Source: Provencibacterium sp.
GTDB taxonomy: Bacteria; Bacillota; Clostridia; Oscillospirales; Ruminococcaceae
Reading direction: 5' to 3'
Assembly: GCA_022793895.1 (NCBI GenBank)
Contig: JAAWDS010000010.1
Coordinates: 85,877-149,876 of the forward strand
Length of the DNA stretch: 64,000 nucleotides
Positions 51,758 to 60,624 of the stretch are shown in pieces; positions within the stretch are counted from its first letter, which is position 1; each line of letters starts with the position of its first letter. The notes below the pieces were generated by a model. The model had not been told where the DNA came from and searched no databases. It was given only the letters and a program-made list of their open reading frames with translations. Made by a program: the position numbers and the translations under genes.

Positions 51758-53524
51758 ATGGAACAATTTGCAGACCGCCGTTATCCCAGCGATGAGGAGC
51801 GGCTAAAGTGGTTTCGGGAGGCCAAGTTTGGCATGTTCATCCATTGGGGGATCTATGCGCAGCTCGCCGGAAGCTGGAAGGGCCGGGAGATCCCCGGCAT
51901 CGGCGAACAGATCATGCGCTTCGGCAAAATCCCTGTGGAGGAGTACCGGCAGATAGCCAAGGACTTCAACCCGGTGAAATTTGATGCCGGGGAGTGGGTG
52001 CGCATCGCCAAGCAGGCGGGCATGCGCTACATCGTCATCACTGCCAAGCACCATGACGGCTTCGCCATGTACCATTCCCACTGTTCGCCTTACAACATCG
52101 TGGACGCCACCCCCTATGGGCGCGACCCGATGAAGGATCTGGCCGCCGCCTGTAAGGAGCAGGGCGTCCGGCTGTGCTTCTATTATTCGCACTACCAGGA
52201 CTGGGACGACCCGGATGGAGTCGTGAAGGCCCCCTCCTGGGAAGGGGCCTGGCCGGAGGAGGGGAAGGTCTTTGAGAAATACATGAACGATAAGGCCCTT
52301 CCGCAGCTCACCGAGCTGCTGACCCAATATGGGCCGGTGGGCATCCTCTGGTTTGATACGCCCGGCGAACTCAGCCATTACAACGCCCGGCGCTTTAACG
52401 ACCTGGTGCATGCCATCCAGCCGGAGTGCATTGTAGGCCCGCGCATAAGCAACGACGAGCTCGGCGACTACATCGGCTATGGCGACAACCAGGTTCCCGC
52501 CTCCGGCAACCCGCTCCCCTGGGAAACCTGCGCAACGATGAACGATACATGGGGCTTCAAGGCGCAGGATCACAATTGGAAATCCCCCGCCCAGCTCATC
52601 CGCCTGCTGTGCAGCATCGTCGGAAAGGGCGGCAACTACCTGCTCAACGTCGGCCCGACGGCCGAAGGGCAGATCCCGCCTGAAAGCGTGGAAAGGCTGC
52701 ATGCCGCCGGCGAATGGCTGGATCGCAACGGCGAAGCGATTTATAACGCGCGCGGCTGCGTCCTTCAAAACGAGGCCGAATGGGGGGCCGTTACCGAGGA
52801 TGGCGCAGGCTGTCTTTACCTGCACCTCTTCGACTGGCCGCAGGACGGCCGCTTTATCTTAAACGGCCTGCAAAACCGCGTGCGTTCGGCCCGCCTGCTC
52901 GCTACCGGGGAAGCCGTCCCCTTCCGGCAGGAGAGCGCGCCCGCCGGGGATGGAACGGTGGAGCGCCTCACCCTTTCGCTGCCTGCCGGCGCGCCGGACC
53001 CCTATGTTTCGGTGATCCGGCTGGAGATCGAAGGAAAGGCGACCTTCGATGAAACCCCGTCCGACTGCGCGGGGCGGGTAACGCTCAGCGCCGCCTCCGG
53101 CACGCTCTCGGCAGAGGCGGGGAAACCGGCCTTTGCCGTTTCTAAGGCGGGTATCCTGGAGGGCTGGAGCCGCACGGAGGATTTCATTTCCTGGAAGCTG
53201 CGGATTCAGGAGCCCGGCTGCTATAACGTCACAATGAACACCTTCACCGAAAAATATCCCGAAGAGCAAAAGAACGGGATGGATTGGGAGGGGGGACACC
53301 GCTTCCGCCTCTCCTGCGCGGGGAAGGAACTGGACTTCACCGTTACCGACGATGGACGCAGCCACCCGCGCGATCTCTTCCTTTGGCAGAATGTCGCAAC
53401 CCATTGCGGCGCGCTGTGCTTCGAGCATCCCGGCAGCTACACGCTGTCACTCAAGCCGCAGCAGCTTTGCTTTGAGAAGGGGCTCGGCCCGAAGCTGAAA
53501 AGCCTTGTCCTTTCCCGAAAATAA
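51758..53524 (+). CDS. GH29 alpha-L-fucosidase
   Basis: A 588-residue cytosolic retaining alpha-L-fucosidase. The GH29 barrel opens with WFREAKFGMFIHWGIYAQLA near residue 18, then ITAKHHDGFAMYHS near 90. The nucleophile Asp is in ILWFDTPGEL near 203. The C-terminal ~200 residues are beta-rich domains. No signal peptide is visible. It follows the GH95-like gene after the structured repeat and releases fucose from imported glycans. The following element is a palindromic terminator. Confidence 0.95.
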   Translation: MEQFADRRYPSDEERLKWFREAKFGMFIHWGIYAQLAGSWKGREIPGIGEQIMRFGKIPVEEYRQIAKDFNPVKFDAGEWVRIAKQAGMRYIVITAKHHDGFAMYHSHCSPYNIVDATPYGRDPMKDLAAACKEQGVRLCFYYSHYQDWDDPDGVVKAPSWEGAWPEEGKVFEKYMNDKALPQLTELLTQYGPVGILWFDTPGELSHYNARRFNDLVHAIQPECIVGPRISNDELGDYIGYGDNQVPASGNPLPWETCATMNDTWGFKAQDHNWKSPAQLIRLLCSIVGKGGNYLLNVGPTAEGQIPPESVERLHAAGEWLDRNGEAIYNARGCVLQNEAEWGAVTEDGAGCLYLHLFDWPQDGRFILNGLQNRVRSARLLATGEAVPFRQESAPAGDGTVERLTLSLPAGAPDPYVSVIRLEIEGKATFDETPSDCAGRVTLSAASGTLSAEAGKPAFAVSKAGILEGWSRTEDFISWKLRIQEPGCYNVTMNTFTEKYPEEQKNGMDWEGGHRFRLSCAGKELDFTVTDDGRSHPRDLFLWQNVATHCGALCFEHPGSYTLSLKPQQLCFEKGLGPKLKSLVLSRK

Positions 53525-53532
53525 TTGAAAAG

Positions 53533-53571
53533 GGGGCCGCTGCAAAATGTTTCACATTTTGCAGCGGCCCC
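53533..53571 (+). terminator. Palindromic element after the GH29 gene, second copy of the GGGGCCGCTGCAAAA family
   Basis: Arms 53533-53550 and 53554-53571 are perfect over 18 bp with a 3-nt loop, the same geometry and 16-base core as 20704-20742. No long T run follows on the plus strand, but it lies between convergent genes (GH29 and rex). Confidence 0.8.
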
Positions 53572-53596
53572 GGACGTTTCCCGGTATGCCAGAGGG

Positions 53597-54247
53597 TTAC
53601 TCCAGGATTTCGCTGACCTGGTAGCAGAGGGTCATCAGGCTGTCGCCCAGGTGGACGTTTTCCACCGCGATATCCGGATAATCCATCGTCAGATCGTAGT
53701 GTGAAAAATTCCAGAAGCCCTTGATTCCCAGGTGGATGAGCTTATCGGCTATTTCCTGGGCCGCCGGCTTGGGGATGCAGAGAATGGCCGCCTGCGGCGA
53801 GAAGGTCTTGCAAAAGTTTTCCAGCCGGTTGATGTCCGAGATGACCAGGTGGCGCACCGGCGTGCCAACCAGCTCCTTGTTTTTATCAAATATGCCGATG
53901 AGGTTGAAGCCCTTGCTTTCAAAGGACATGTGCTTGGCGATCGCCAGCCCCAGGTTCCCGGCGCCGATCAGAATGCTCCGGTACTCCCGGCTCAGGCCCA
54001 AGATGTTGCCGATCTCGCTTAAAAGCGCGTCTACATTGTAGCCGTATCCCTGTTGACCGAACCCTCCGAAGCAGTTCAGATCCTGCCGGATTTGGGAAGC
54101 GGTTAAATTCATCAGAGACGAGAGCTCGCGCGAGGATATCCGGTGGACATCCCGCCTCTGTAGATCCTCCAGAAAGCGGTAGTAGCGCGGCAGGCGGCGG
54201 ATGACCGAGGGCGAAACGCCTTCATAGCGCGGCATTTCTGTGATCAT
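53597..54247 (-). CDS. rex: Redox-sensing transcriptional repressor Rex
   Basis: A 216-residue Rex protein. The N-terminal winged helix is intact (VIRRLPRYYRFLEDLQRRDV, LTASQIRQDLNCFGGFGQQG), and the Rossmann domain carries the NAD(H) loop GAGNLG near residue 96. Rex binds DNA when NADH/NAD+ is low and releases it when NADH rises. It lies 101 bp after the dehydrogenase gene on the same strand, so icd-rex is a likely operon. A strong Rex-type site is in the hydrogenase leader of this window. Confidence 0.96.
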   Translation of the reverse strand: MITEMPRYEGVSPSVIRRLPRYYRFLEDLQRRDVHRISSRELSSLMNLTASQIRQDLNCFGGFGQQGYGYNVDALLSEIGNILGLSREYRSILIGAGNLGLAIAKHMSFESKGFNLIGIFDKNKELVGTPVRHLVISDINRLENFCKTFSPQAAILCIPKPAAQEIADKLIHLGIKGFWNFSHYDLTMDYPDIAVENVHLGDSLMTLCYQVSEILE

Positions 54248-54348
54248 TCCTTTCTTTTGCAGCGGTACCGGCCCGGCAGGGGAGCCCTTCGCGCGGGGGC
54301 CGGAAAACGGTGGCAGCCCTCCCCGCTCTGCAAAGCGTGCGGAGAGCT

Positions 54349-55509
54349 TTAAAGGCGCTCGATGGTCTGCATGACATAATCGCCGAACTCCTTGCAGGTG
54401 CAGCCGGTGGCGCGCCCGGTCACGGAGAGCTTCTTTTCTTCATACATGCAGATATCCAGCGCGCGCTCCAGCTTGTCGGCCGCTTCCTGCTCGCCGATGT
54501 GCGAGAGCAGCAGCACTGCCGCGCGCAGCATCGAGCAGGGATCGGCATATTGGGCGCGGCCCTCGTCCACCATGCGCGGGGCGCTGCCGTGAATGGCTTC
54601 AAACATCGCGTAGCGCTTGCCGATGTTGGCGCTGCCGGCCGTGCCGACGCCTCCCTGGAACTCGGCCGCTTCATCGGTGATGATGTCGCCGTACAGGTTC
54701 GGGAGCACGAAAACGCGGAAATCGCGCCGGCGCTTCGGATCGATGAGCTTTGCGGTGAGAATGTCGATGTACCAGTCGTCGGTTGTAATTTCCGGATACT
54801 GCTTGCCGATCTCCTGGCAGAGCTTTAAGAATTTTCCATCGGTCGTTTTCACAACGTTGGCCTTGGTGACAATCGAAACGCGGTCCTTGTGGTTGCGCCG
54901 GGCGTAGTCATAGGCCAGGCGGGCGATGCGCTCGGTCCCCTCGGTGGTGGTGACGACAAAATCAATCGCCAATTCCTCATCGACGTGGACGCCCTGCGAG
55001 CCGACGGCATAGGACCCTTCGGTATTCTCACGGAAGAAAGTCCAGTCGATCCCCTCGCTGGGCACCTTGACCGGCCGCATGTTGCAGAAGAGATCCAGCT
55101 CCTTGCGCATCGCCACGTTGGCCGATTCAATGTTCGGCCAGGGATCGCCTGCGCGGGGCGTCGTCGTCGGGCCCTTGAGGATGACGTGGCAGGCCTTCAG
55201 TTCGGCGAGCACATCCTCCGGAATAGCCTTGTTCTGCGCGGCGCGGTTTTCAATGGTCAGCCCGTCGATGGTGCGGAACTCCACCTTGCCCGCCTGGACC
55301 CGGTCTTTAAGCAGGTACTCCAAAACGCGCTGCGCTTCGCCGGTGATCACCGGGCCGATCCCATCGCCGCCGCAAACGCCGATAATCAGCTTGTCCAGCG
55401 AACGGTAATCGAGGAAATCCTTCTGGGCCTTCATCCGTTCCACCCGCTCTAGCTGGGACTGGAGCAACGCTTCAAACTTCTGCTGCGCCGCCTGAATTTT
55501 ATTTTCCAT
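54349..55509 (-). CDS. Isocitrate/isopropylmalate dehydrogenase-family protein (NAD-IDH-like)
   Basis: A 386-residue beta-decarboxylating dehydrogenase. KLIIGVCGGDGIGPVITGEA near residue 40, ILKGPTTTPRAGDPW near 110, the KANVVKTTDGKF motif and LYGDIITDEAAEFQGGVGTA give the family fold. The ~40-residue coiled N-terminal extension is unusual. It is most likely an NAD-dependent isocitrate dehydrogenase, though isopropylmalate or tartrate use cannot be excluded. It is the first gene of the operon with rex. Confidence 0.9.
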   Translation of the reverse strand: MENKIQAAQQKFEALLQSQLERVERMKAQKDFLDYRSLDKLIIGVCGGDGIGPVITGEAQRVLEYLLKDRVQAGKVEFRTIDGLTIENRAAQNKAIPEDVLAELKACHVILKGPTTTPRAGDPWPNIESANVAMRKELDLFCNMRPVKVPSEGIDWTFFRENTEGSYAVGSQGVHVDEELAIDFVVTTTEGTERIARLAYDYARRNHKDRVSIVTKANVVKTTDGKFLKLCQEIGKQYPEITTDDWYIDILTAKLIDPKRRRDFRVFVLPNLYGDIITDEAAEFQGGVGTAGSANIGKRYAMFEAIHGSAPRMVDEGRAQYADPCSMLRAAVLLLSHIGEQEAADKLERALDICMYEEKKLSVTGRATGCTCKEFGDYVMQTIERL

Positions 55510-55534
55510 TGAAAAGCCTCCTATCCATCCGGCC

Positions 55535-55552
55535 GGTTAATAATGTCAACAA
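55535..55552 (-). promoter_or_regulatory. Weak Rex-like site before the dehydrogenase-rex operon
   Basis: On the minus strand TTGTTGACATTATTAACC matches one Rex half-site (TTGTTAA) at 6 of 7 positions. The second half fits only if the spacer is 5 instead of 4 bp. It lies just downstream of the promoter, as at the hydrogenase operon. Confidence 0.3.
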
Positions 55553-55557
55553 ACTTT

Positions 55558-55586
55558 ATTCTAGTATAGTTTTACCCGGTTGTCAA
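55558..55586 (-). promoter_or_regulatory. Promoter of the dehydrogenase-rex operon
   Basis: On the minus strand perfect -35 TTGACA (55581-55586) and -10 TAGAAT (55558-55563) with 17-bp spacing, 49 bp before ATG 55509. Confidence 0.7.
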
Positions 55587-55628
55587 TTGTATAACAAACA
55601 GGGCCGGGATAAAATGCTGGGGAAGGGT

Positions 55629-55657
55629 TTGCAAATGAAGAACGTTTATTATACAAT
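55629..55657 (+). promoter_or_regulatory. Promoter of the dCMP deaminase gene
   Basis: -35 TTGCAA (55629-55634) and -10 TACAAT (55652-55657), 17 bp apart, 31 bp before the start. Confidence 0.55.
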
Positions 55658-55687
55658 AAAGGAAAAAAAGGGAAGCGGGGGATCGCC

Positions 55688-56179
55688 TTGCCACGCAGGG
55701 ACAAGGTCAACTATTATCTGGATATTGCGCAGACCGTCGCCAGCCGGGGGACCTGCATCAGACGGAACTTCGGGGCGATTATCGTAGCGAACGACGTCAT
55801 CATCTCCACCGGCTATGTCGGCGCCCCGCGCGGGCGGCAGAATTGCAGCGATCTTGGGTACTGCATCCGCAAGCGGCTGGGCATCCCGCAGGGGGAGCGC
55901 TATGAGCTCTGCCGCTCGGTGCATGCGGAGGCCAACGCCATCATCAACGCCGCGCGCGAACGGATGGCCGGAAGCACCCTGTATCTGGTGGGCATCGACT
56001 ATGAGAGCGGTGAAATCGTGAAAAATGCGCTGCCCTGCTCGATGTGCCGGAGGCTCATCATCAACGCGGGTATCGACCAGGTGATGGTGCGGGACGACGG
56101 GCAGAACTACCGCGCCTATGACGTAACGGAGGAGTGGGTCGTGCACGACGATTCCTTGGAGGCGCATAAGGGCTATTAA
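55688..56179 (+). CDS. dCMP/cytidine deaminase-family zinc enzyme (ComEB-like)
   Basis: A 163-residue deoxycytidylate deaminase-type protein. The zinc site is SVHAEANAI near residue 80 (His and the catalytic Glu) and LPCSMCRRLI near 117 (two Cys). It would convert dCMP to dUMP for thymidylate synthesis. It starts with TTG 55688, with GGGGGA upstream. A shift to competence (ComEB) is unlikely on its own. Confidence 0.9.
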   Translation: MPRRDKVNYYLDIAQTVASRGTCIRRNFGAIIVANDVIISTGYVGAPRGRQNCSDLGYCIRKRLGIPQGERYELCRSVHAEANAIINAARERMAGSTLYLVGIDYESGEIVKNALPCSMCRRLIINAGIDQVMVRDDGQNYRAYDVTEEWVVHDDSLEAHKGY

Positions 56180-56210
56180 TAGAACGTAAAGCGTTCCTTT
56201 TAATAGCCCT
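56169..56210 (+). terminator. Hairpin at the end of the dCMP deaminase gene
   Basis: AGGGCTATTAA (56169-56179) pairs with TTAATAGCCCT (56200-56210), with an inner GAACG/CGTTC stem. It overlaps the stop codon. No T-run follows, but the stem is long. Confidence 0.6.
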
Positions 56211-56213
56211 TCG

Positions 56214-56348
56214 GAAAAAGAGCTTCCGGGGCGAAGATTGCGCCCCGGATTTCGCGCGGCAGCGCGAAACCGCTCTTTTTCTGGTTTTGGCAGGCCGGAG
56301 GCGGCTTTCTCGATTTTTTCAGCAAGCCGGGGGCGCGTTCTTTGACAG
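56214..56348 (+). repeat. Structured dispersed repeat, copy B (three-way junction)
   Basis: An outer stem (56214-56223 with 56272-56281, perfect 10 bp), hairpin 1 (56225-56233 with 56241-56249, loop 7 nt) and hairpin 2 (56250-56257 with 56262-56269, loop 4 nt), then a tail like that of copy A ending in TTTGACAG. It fills most of the 56180-56445 gap. Confidence 0.7.
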
Positions 56349-56387
56349 GCCCCCTGTTTTTTTGCCGGAAAAAGGCGGAAATGGCGT

Positions 56388-56416
56388 TTGACGGGACTTT
56401 CATTCTGCGCTATAAT
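56388..56416 (+). promoter_or_regulatory. Promoter of the tepA-like operon
   Basis: -35 TTGACG (56388-56393) and perfect -10 TATAAT (56411-56416) with 17-bp spacing. Confidence 0.7.
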
Positions 56417-56505
56417 TTTAACAGCCGGGCGAAGGATAAACCCCGTTGGTTTTTGGAAAGCTATCGGTAAACCCCAGTTTAGAAATCAATGGAGGTGCCG
56501 CAGGC

Positions 56506-57306
56506 TTGAAGGAACGCCAACCCCATTTTGAAAGGAAGCCCGCCCCCCTTTCCCAACCGCCCTTGAACCAGGAGGATGAGGAAAAGGAAGAGGAGGAAGA
56601 GGGAACTGCCCTCACGCGGGAGCAGACCGAGCAGATTATCGAGACCGGTTCGCTGACCCACACCGGCGGCAAGCATGTGATCCACTGCTTGACCGTTGTC
56701 GGTCAGATCGAAGGGCATTATATCCTTCCCTCCCAGAATAAAACGACTAAATACGAGCATGTGATTCCGCAGCTCGTCGCCATCGAGCAGGATCCCGCCA
56801 TTGAAGGGCTGATGATTCTGCTGAACACGGTGGGGGGCGATGTGGAAGCCGGGCTGGCCATTGCCGAGCTGATTGCGGGGATGAGAACCCCGACCGTTTC
56901 GCTGGTGCTCGGCGGCGGCCATTCGATCGGCGTGCCGCTGGCGGTGAGCGCGAAGCGCTCCTTCATTGCCCCCAGCGCAACGATGACCATCCATCCGGTA
57001 CGGATGAACGGTCTGGTGCTGGGCGTTCCGCAGACGCTCTCCTATTTCGACCGGATGCAGGAGCGAATCGTCCGGTTCGTCTGCGCTAATTCGGCGATTT
57101 CCCCCGAACGCTTCCGCGAGCTGATGATGAACTCCGGCGAGCTGACGATGGACATGGGAAGCGTGCTCGATGGGGAAAAGGCGGTGGAGGAAGGGCTTAT
57201 CGACTCCTTAGGGGGCTTGAGCGACGCGGTCGCCGCTCTCTATGAGATGATCGAAGAGCAGCCGGCCGCGAAGGAAACGGAAGAGGAAGGGGAGAAGCCA
57301 GAATGA
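56506..57306 (+). CDS. ClpP-class serine protease, TepA/YmfB-like
   Basis: A 266-residue member of the ClpP/TepA family. After an acidic, Glu-rich N-terminal stretch comes the protease fold: [18 protein letters not shown] near 103, the Ser motif [14 protein letters not shown] near 138 and His in [10 protein letters not shown] near 158. The start is TTG 56506 with GGAGGT 8 bp upstream. Its position before the YlzJ-like and spoIIIE genes is conserved in Bacillus and Clostridia. Role: intracellular protease, possibly in secretion or sporulation. Confidence 0.93.
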   Translation: MKERQPHFERKPAPLSQPPLNQEDEEKEEEEEGTALTREQTEQIIETGSLTHTGGKHVIHCLTVVGQIEGHYILPSQNKTTKYEHVIPQLVAIEQDPAIEGLMILLNTVGGDVEAGLAIAELIAGMRTPTVSLVLGGGHSIGVPLAVSAKRSFIAPSATMTIHPVRMNGLVLGVPQTLSYFDRMQERIVRFVCANSAISPERFRELMMNSGELTMDMGSVLDGEKAVEEGLIDSLGGLSDAVAALYEMIEEQPAAKETEEEGEKPE

Positions 57307-57524
57307 TTCTCCACTCTATCGCCCCCCTCTCCTGGCTGCTCCCCTCCGAAGGAAACCCGCAGCAGGAAACCCTCCCGGCGGATGGGCTTCTGCTGGAAGG
57401 GCGGCGCACGCCGGAGGGCTTCCGTGTCGATCGCCTGCTTTCCACCGATCCGGCCGCCTACCTCGATGCGCGCTATGCGCCGGGGAGCCTCCTTCCGCTT
57501 CACGCGGCGGAGAAGAAGCCTTGA
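57303..57524 (+). CDS. YlzJ-like protein
   Basis: A 73-residue protein beginning [14 protein letters not shown], matching the YlzJ-like family by pattern and by its place between tepA and spoIIIE. Its ATG overlaps the tepA stop by 4 bp (ATGA). Function unknown even in Bacillus. Confidence 0.85.
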   Translation: MILHSIAPLSWLLPSEGNPQQETLPADGLLLEGRRTPEGFRVDRLLSTDPAAYLDARYAPGSLLPLHAAEKKP

Positions 57525-57667
57525 ACGGTACCTGGCGGAATAGAGCCTGCGGAACAGAAAACGGCAAAAAGAATAGGAGTTTCCCGGCCTTTTGCGGTTG
57601 GCGGTTTTCAGCCGGAACGGCCGGGTTTTAAGGGAAAGATTCATAAAGACAGGGAGAACGTAGCCGC

Positions 57668-57688
57668 GCCGCCGCCAGGGGCGGCGGC
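57668..57688 (+). promoter_or_regulatory. GC hairpin just before the spoIIIE start
   Basis: GCCGCCGCC (57668-57676) pairs perfectly with GGCGGCGGC (57680-57688), loop 3 nt, 33 bp upstream of the start codon. It could affect translation or mark a processed 5' end. Confidence 0.4.
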
Positions 57689-57721
57689 AGCCCGCGCTCT
57701 CGGAAAGGGATGGTCAACAGG

Positions 57722-60613
57722 ATGGCAACCAGAAGCGCTTCCTCCAAGAAGCCCGCCGGAACCAGAAAACCCAGTCAAAAAGCTACGCAGGCGCAGAACC
57801 ATGCCCGCACGCAGATGCTGGCTATCATCCTCTTCGCAGCGGGGCTGTTCCTCAGCGCGCTTTCTTTTATTGAAGGGGAAAATTTCTGGCAAAGCCTGCA
57901 CGATACCTTTTATGGGCTGTTTGGTTTTGCGGCGGCGCTTATCGGCCCCCTTTTTATTTACATAGCGATTCTAGCGACGCTCGATAAGCCCATTGGTTCG
58001 ATTGGCAGCAAGGTTTGGCAGTGCGCGCTGCTGATTTTGATGATCTCCTCCGCCATTCAGGTTTTTTCTTATGGGAAGCTGACCGAAACCGGACTTTGGA
58101 ACTGCACCGTCGAGCTGTTCCAAAAGGGAATTCTGCTGGAAGGCGGGGGGCTGGCCTCCGCCCTCTGCGGGGTGCCGCTCATGGCGCTCTGCGGGGAAAC
58201 CGGCGCCAAGATCATTGTGTCGCTGCTGCTGTTTGTGATGGTGATGATCTTTACCGGCGGCACGCTGATAGGGCTTTTCCGTTCGGCGGCCAAGCCGGTT
58301 AAAAAAATTGAACAGACCTACGCCCAGCGCCTCCAGGAGCTGGAGGAAACCCAGGCGGAGCAGCCGTCCGCGCCGAAGCCGGGCGGGCGGTTCAACGTCG
58401 ATATCCCGCTTGATAACGATTTTCCCCCGCCGCCCCCGAAAAAAACGCGCAAAGGGAAGGAACCGGAGCCGCCTGCGGAGGAAATCCCTGAGCCTATCTT
58501 CTATGGAGCCCCGGCCTCCTCCGGGATCCCCGCCTTCGAGGAAAAGGGGACGCCGGGCGAAGCCCTACACAGCGATCTGCCCGCGGGCAGCTTCGCGCTC
58601 AAGAGCCTGGCCGCCGAAGAGGAAGAGGCGCAGGCCGGGCCGCCGTTTACCCCGGCCCTGTTTGATTTTGAAAACCAGCCGGAGGAGTTTCCCGCGGAGT
58701 TCCCGGTTGGAGACCTCCCGGCTCCGGAAGAAACGGCGGAACCGCAGCTGGAGGAGATAGCCCCCACGTCCGATACCGTCATGCGCTTCCGATCCGCGCC
58801 TTCGAATCTGGAGCCGTTTCCCGGCGCGCCCGCCCCTGCGCCCGCCTATCCTGGCGTCCCGGTCTCCCGGCCGCAGACGACCGACGAGGTGATCGGCGAA
58901 ATCCTGCGCCGGGCGCAGCTTCCAGCCTCCCCGTCCGAGTGGGAAGCGGCCGATCCCTTCCCCGAACGGGCGGAGGATCCCCCGGCCTTGGAGACGGCCG
59001 ACCCGGTGGAGCAAAAGCTCTGCGAGGGCATTGCCGATGCGGAGCGGGAAGCGCAGCTCCCGACTCCCCTTGCCCCGGTGGAAACGCCCTTTGGCTCTGC
59101 GGGTGCGCCTGTCAGCCCGCCCCGGCCGGCCGGATACCCTTATCCGCCGGTGGATCTGCTGAATCCGCCCGCCCTCCGGGCGGACGAGGAGGGGGCGGAG
59201 GAGCTCAAGGCGAACGCGCAGCTGCTGGTGGATACCTTGCAGTCCTTCGGCGTGCAGACGCGGATCATCGATATCGCCAAGGGCCCCGCCGTTACGCGCT
59301 ATGAGCTACAGCCCTCGGCGGGCGTTAAAATCAGCAAAATCACCTCGCTGGCGGACGACATCGCCCTCAACCTCGCCGCGGCGGGGGTGCGTATCGAAGC
59401 GCCCATCCCCAACAAACCGGCGGTCGGGATCGAGGTGCCCAACAAGAAGGTCTCCACCGTTTCCATCCGCGAGATGATCGATACCGCCGAGTTCCGCGAG
59501 TCGAAGAGCCCGCTGACCATGGCGCTTGGACGCGACATCAGCGGCCGGGTGACGGTGGCCGATATTGCCAAAATGCCCCATATGCTGATAGCCGGCGCGA
59601 CCGGTTCGGGAAAATCGGTCTGCATCAACTCGATCATCATCAGCCTGCTCTATAAATCCCCGCCCGACCAGGTGAAGCTGCTGATGGTGGATCCGAAGGT
59701 GGTGGAGCTGGGTATTTACAACGGCATCCCGCACCTGCTGGTGCCGGTCGTTACCGACCCGAAAAAGGCGGCGGGCGCGCTGGCCTGGGCGGTCAACGAG
59801 ATGCTCGGACGCTATAAGCAGTTCGCGGATAATTCGGTGCGCGATATCACCGGCTTCAACCGGCTCTGCAAGAACCGGGAGGACCTCACGCCGATGCCCC
59901 ACCATGTCATCATCATCGACGAGCTCGCCGACCTGATGATGGCCGCCCCCAACGAGGTGGAGGACTATATCTGCCGCCTGGCGCAGATGGCCCGCGCGGC
60001 GGGCATGCACCTGATCATTGCCACCCAGCGCCCCTCGGTCGACGTCATTACCGGCGTTATCAAGGCGAACATCCCTTCCCGCATCGCCTTCGCCGTCTCC
60101 TCCAGCGTGGATTCCCGGACGATTCTGGACATGGGCGGCGCGGAAAAGCTGCTCGGCCGGGGCGATATGCTGTTCTATCCCGTCGGCGCGGCCAAGCCGC
60201 AGCGCGTTCAGGGCTGCTTTGTCTCCGATCAGGAGGTGGAGCAGGTGGTGGAGTTCATCAAGGCCGGCGGCGAACAGGAATATGATGAGGCCGTGATGGA
60301 GGAGATCGAGCGCCAGGCCGCCGCCGAGAAGGGCAAAGGCAAGGGCAAGGAGACGGACGACGGCGGCGGGTTCGATGAGGAAGACGACATGCTCCCCGCA
60401 GCGATTGAGTGCGTGATCGAGATGGGGATGGCCTCCACCTCGATGCTGCAACGCAAGCTCAAGCTCGGCTATGCGCGCGCGGCGCGCATTGTGGATCAGC
60501 TGGAGGAGAAGGGGGTTGTCGGCCCCTTCGAGGGATCCAAGCCCCGCCAGGTGCTCATCACCCGCGATCAGTGGTATGAAATGAAGATGAATCAGGATGC
60601 GCAGGCGCGCTGA
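57722..60613 (+). CDS. spoIIIE: DNA translocase FtsK/SpoIIIE
   Basis: A ~963-residue ATP-driven DNA pump for chromosome segregation and, in spore formers, forespore DNA import. The N-terminal ~160 residues contain four predicted membrane helices. A Pro/Glu-rich linker of ~300 residues is longer than usual. The motor has Walker [10 protein letters not shown] near residue 625 and Walker [15 protein letters not shown] near 725. The C-terminal gamma winged helix ([20 protein letters not shown]) recognises SRS/KOPS-type DNA. ATG 57722 is preferred over ATG 57710, which overlaps its own ribosome site. Confidence 0.95.
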   Translation: MATRSASSKKPAGTRKPSQKATQAQNHARTQMLAIILFAAGLFLSALSFIEGENFWQSLHDTFYGLFGFAAALIGPLFIYIAILATLDKPIGSIGSKVWQCALLILMISSAIQVFSYGKLTETGLWNCTVELFQKGILLEGGGLASALCGVPLMALCGETGAKIIVSLLLFVMVMIFTGGTLIGLFRSAAKPVKKIEQTYAQRLQELEETQAEQPSAPKPGGRFNVDIPLDNDFPPPPPKKTRKGKEPEPPAEEIPEPIFYGAPASSGIPAFEEKGTPGEALHSDLPAGSFALKSLAAEEEEAQAGPPFTPALFDFENQPEEFPAEFPVGDLPAPEETAEPQLEEIAPTSDTVMRFRSAPSNLEPFPGAPAPAPAYPGVPVSRPQTTDEVIGEILRRAQLPASPSEWEAADPFPERAEDPPALETADPVEQKLCEGIADAEREAQLPTPLAPVETPFGSAGAPVSPPRPAGYPYPPVDLLNPPALRADEEGAEELKANAQLLVDTLQSFGVQTRIIDIAKGPAVTRYELQPSAGVKISKITSLADDIALNLAAAGVRIEAPIPNKPAVGIEVPNKKVSTVSIREMIDTAEFRESKSPLTMALGRDISGRVTVADIAKMPHMLIAGATGSGKSVCINSIIISLLYKSPPDQVKLLMVDPKVVELGIYNGIPHLLVPVVTDPKKAAGALAWAVNEMLGRYKQFADNSVRDITGFNRLCKNREDLTPMPHHVIIIDELADLMMAAPNEVEDYICRLAQMARAAGMHLIIATQRPSVDVITGVIKANIPSRIAFAVSSSVDSRTILDMGGAEKLLGRGDMLFYPVGAAKPQRVQGCFVSDQEVEQVVEFIKAGGEQEYDEAVMEEIERQAAAEKGKGKGKETDDGGGFDEEDDMLPAAIECVIEMGMASTSMLQRKLKLGYARAARIVDQLEEKGVVGPFEGSKPRQVLITRDQWYEMKMNQDAQAR

Positions 60614-60624
60614 AGGAGGCTTTT

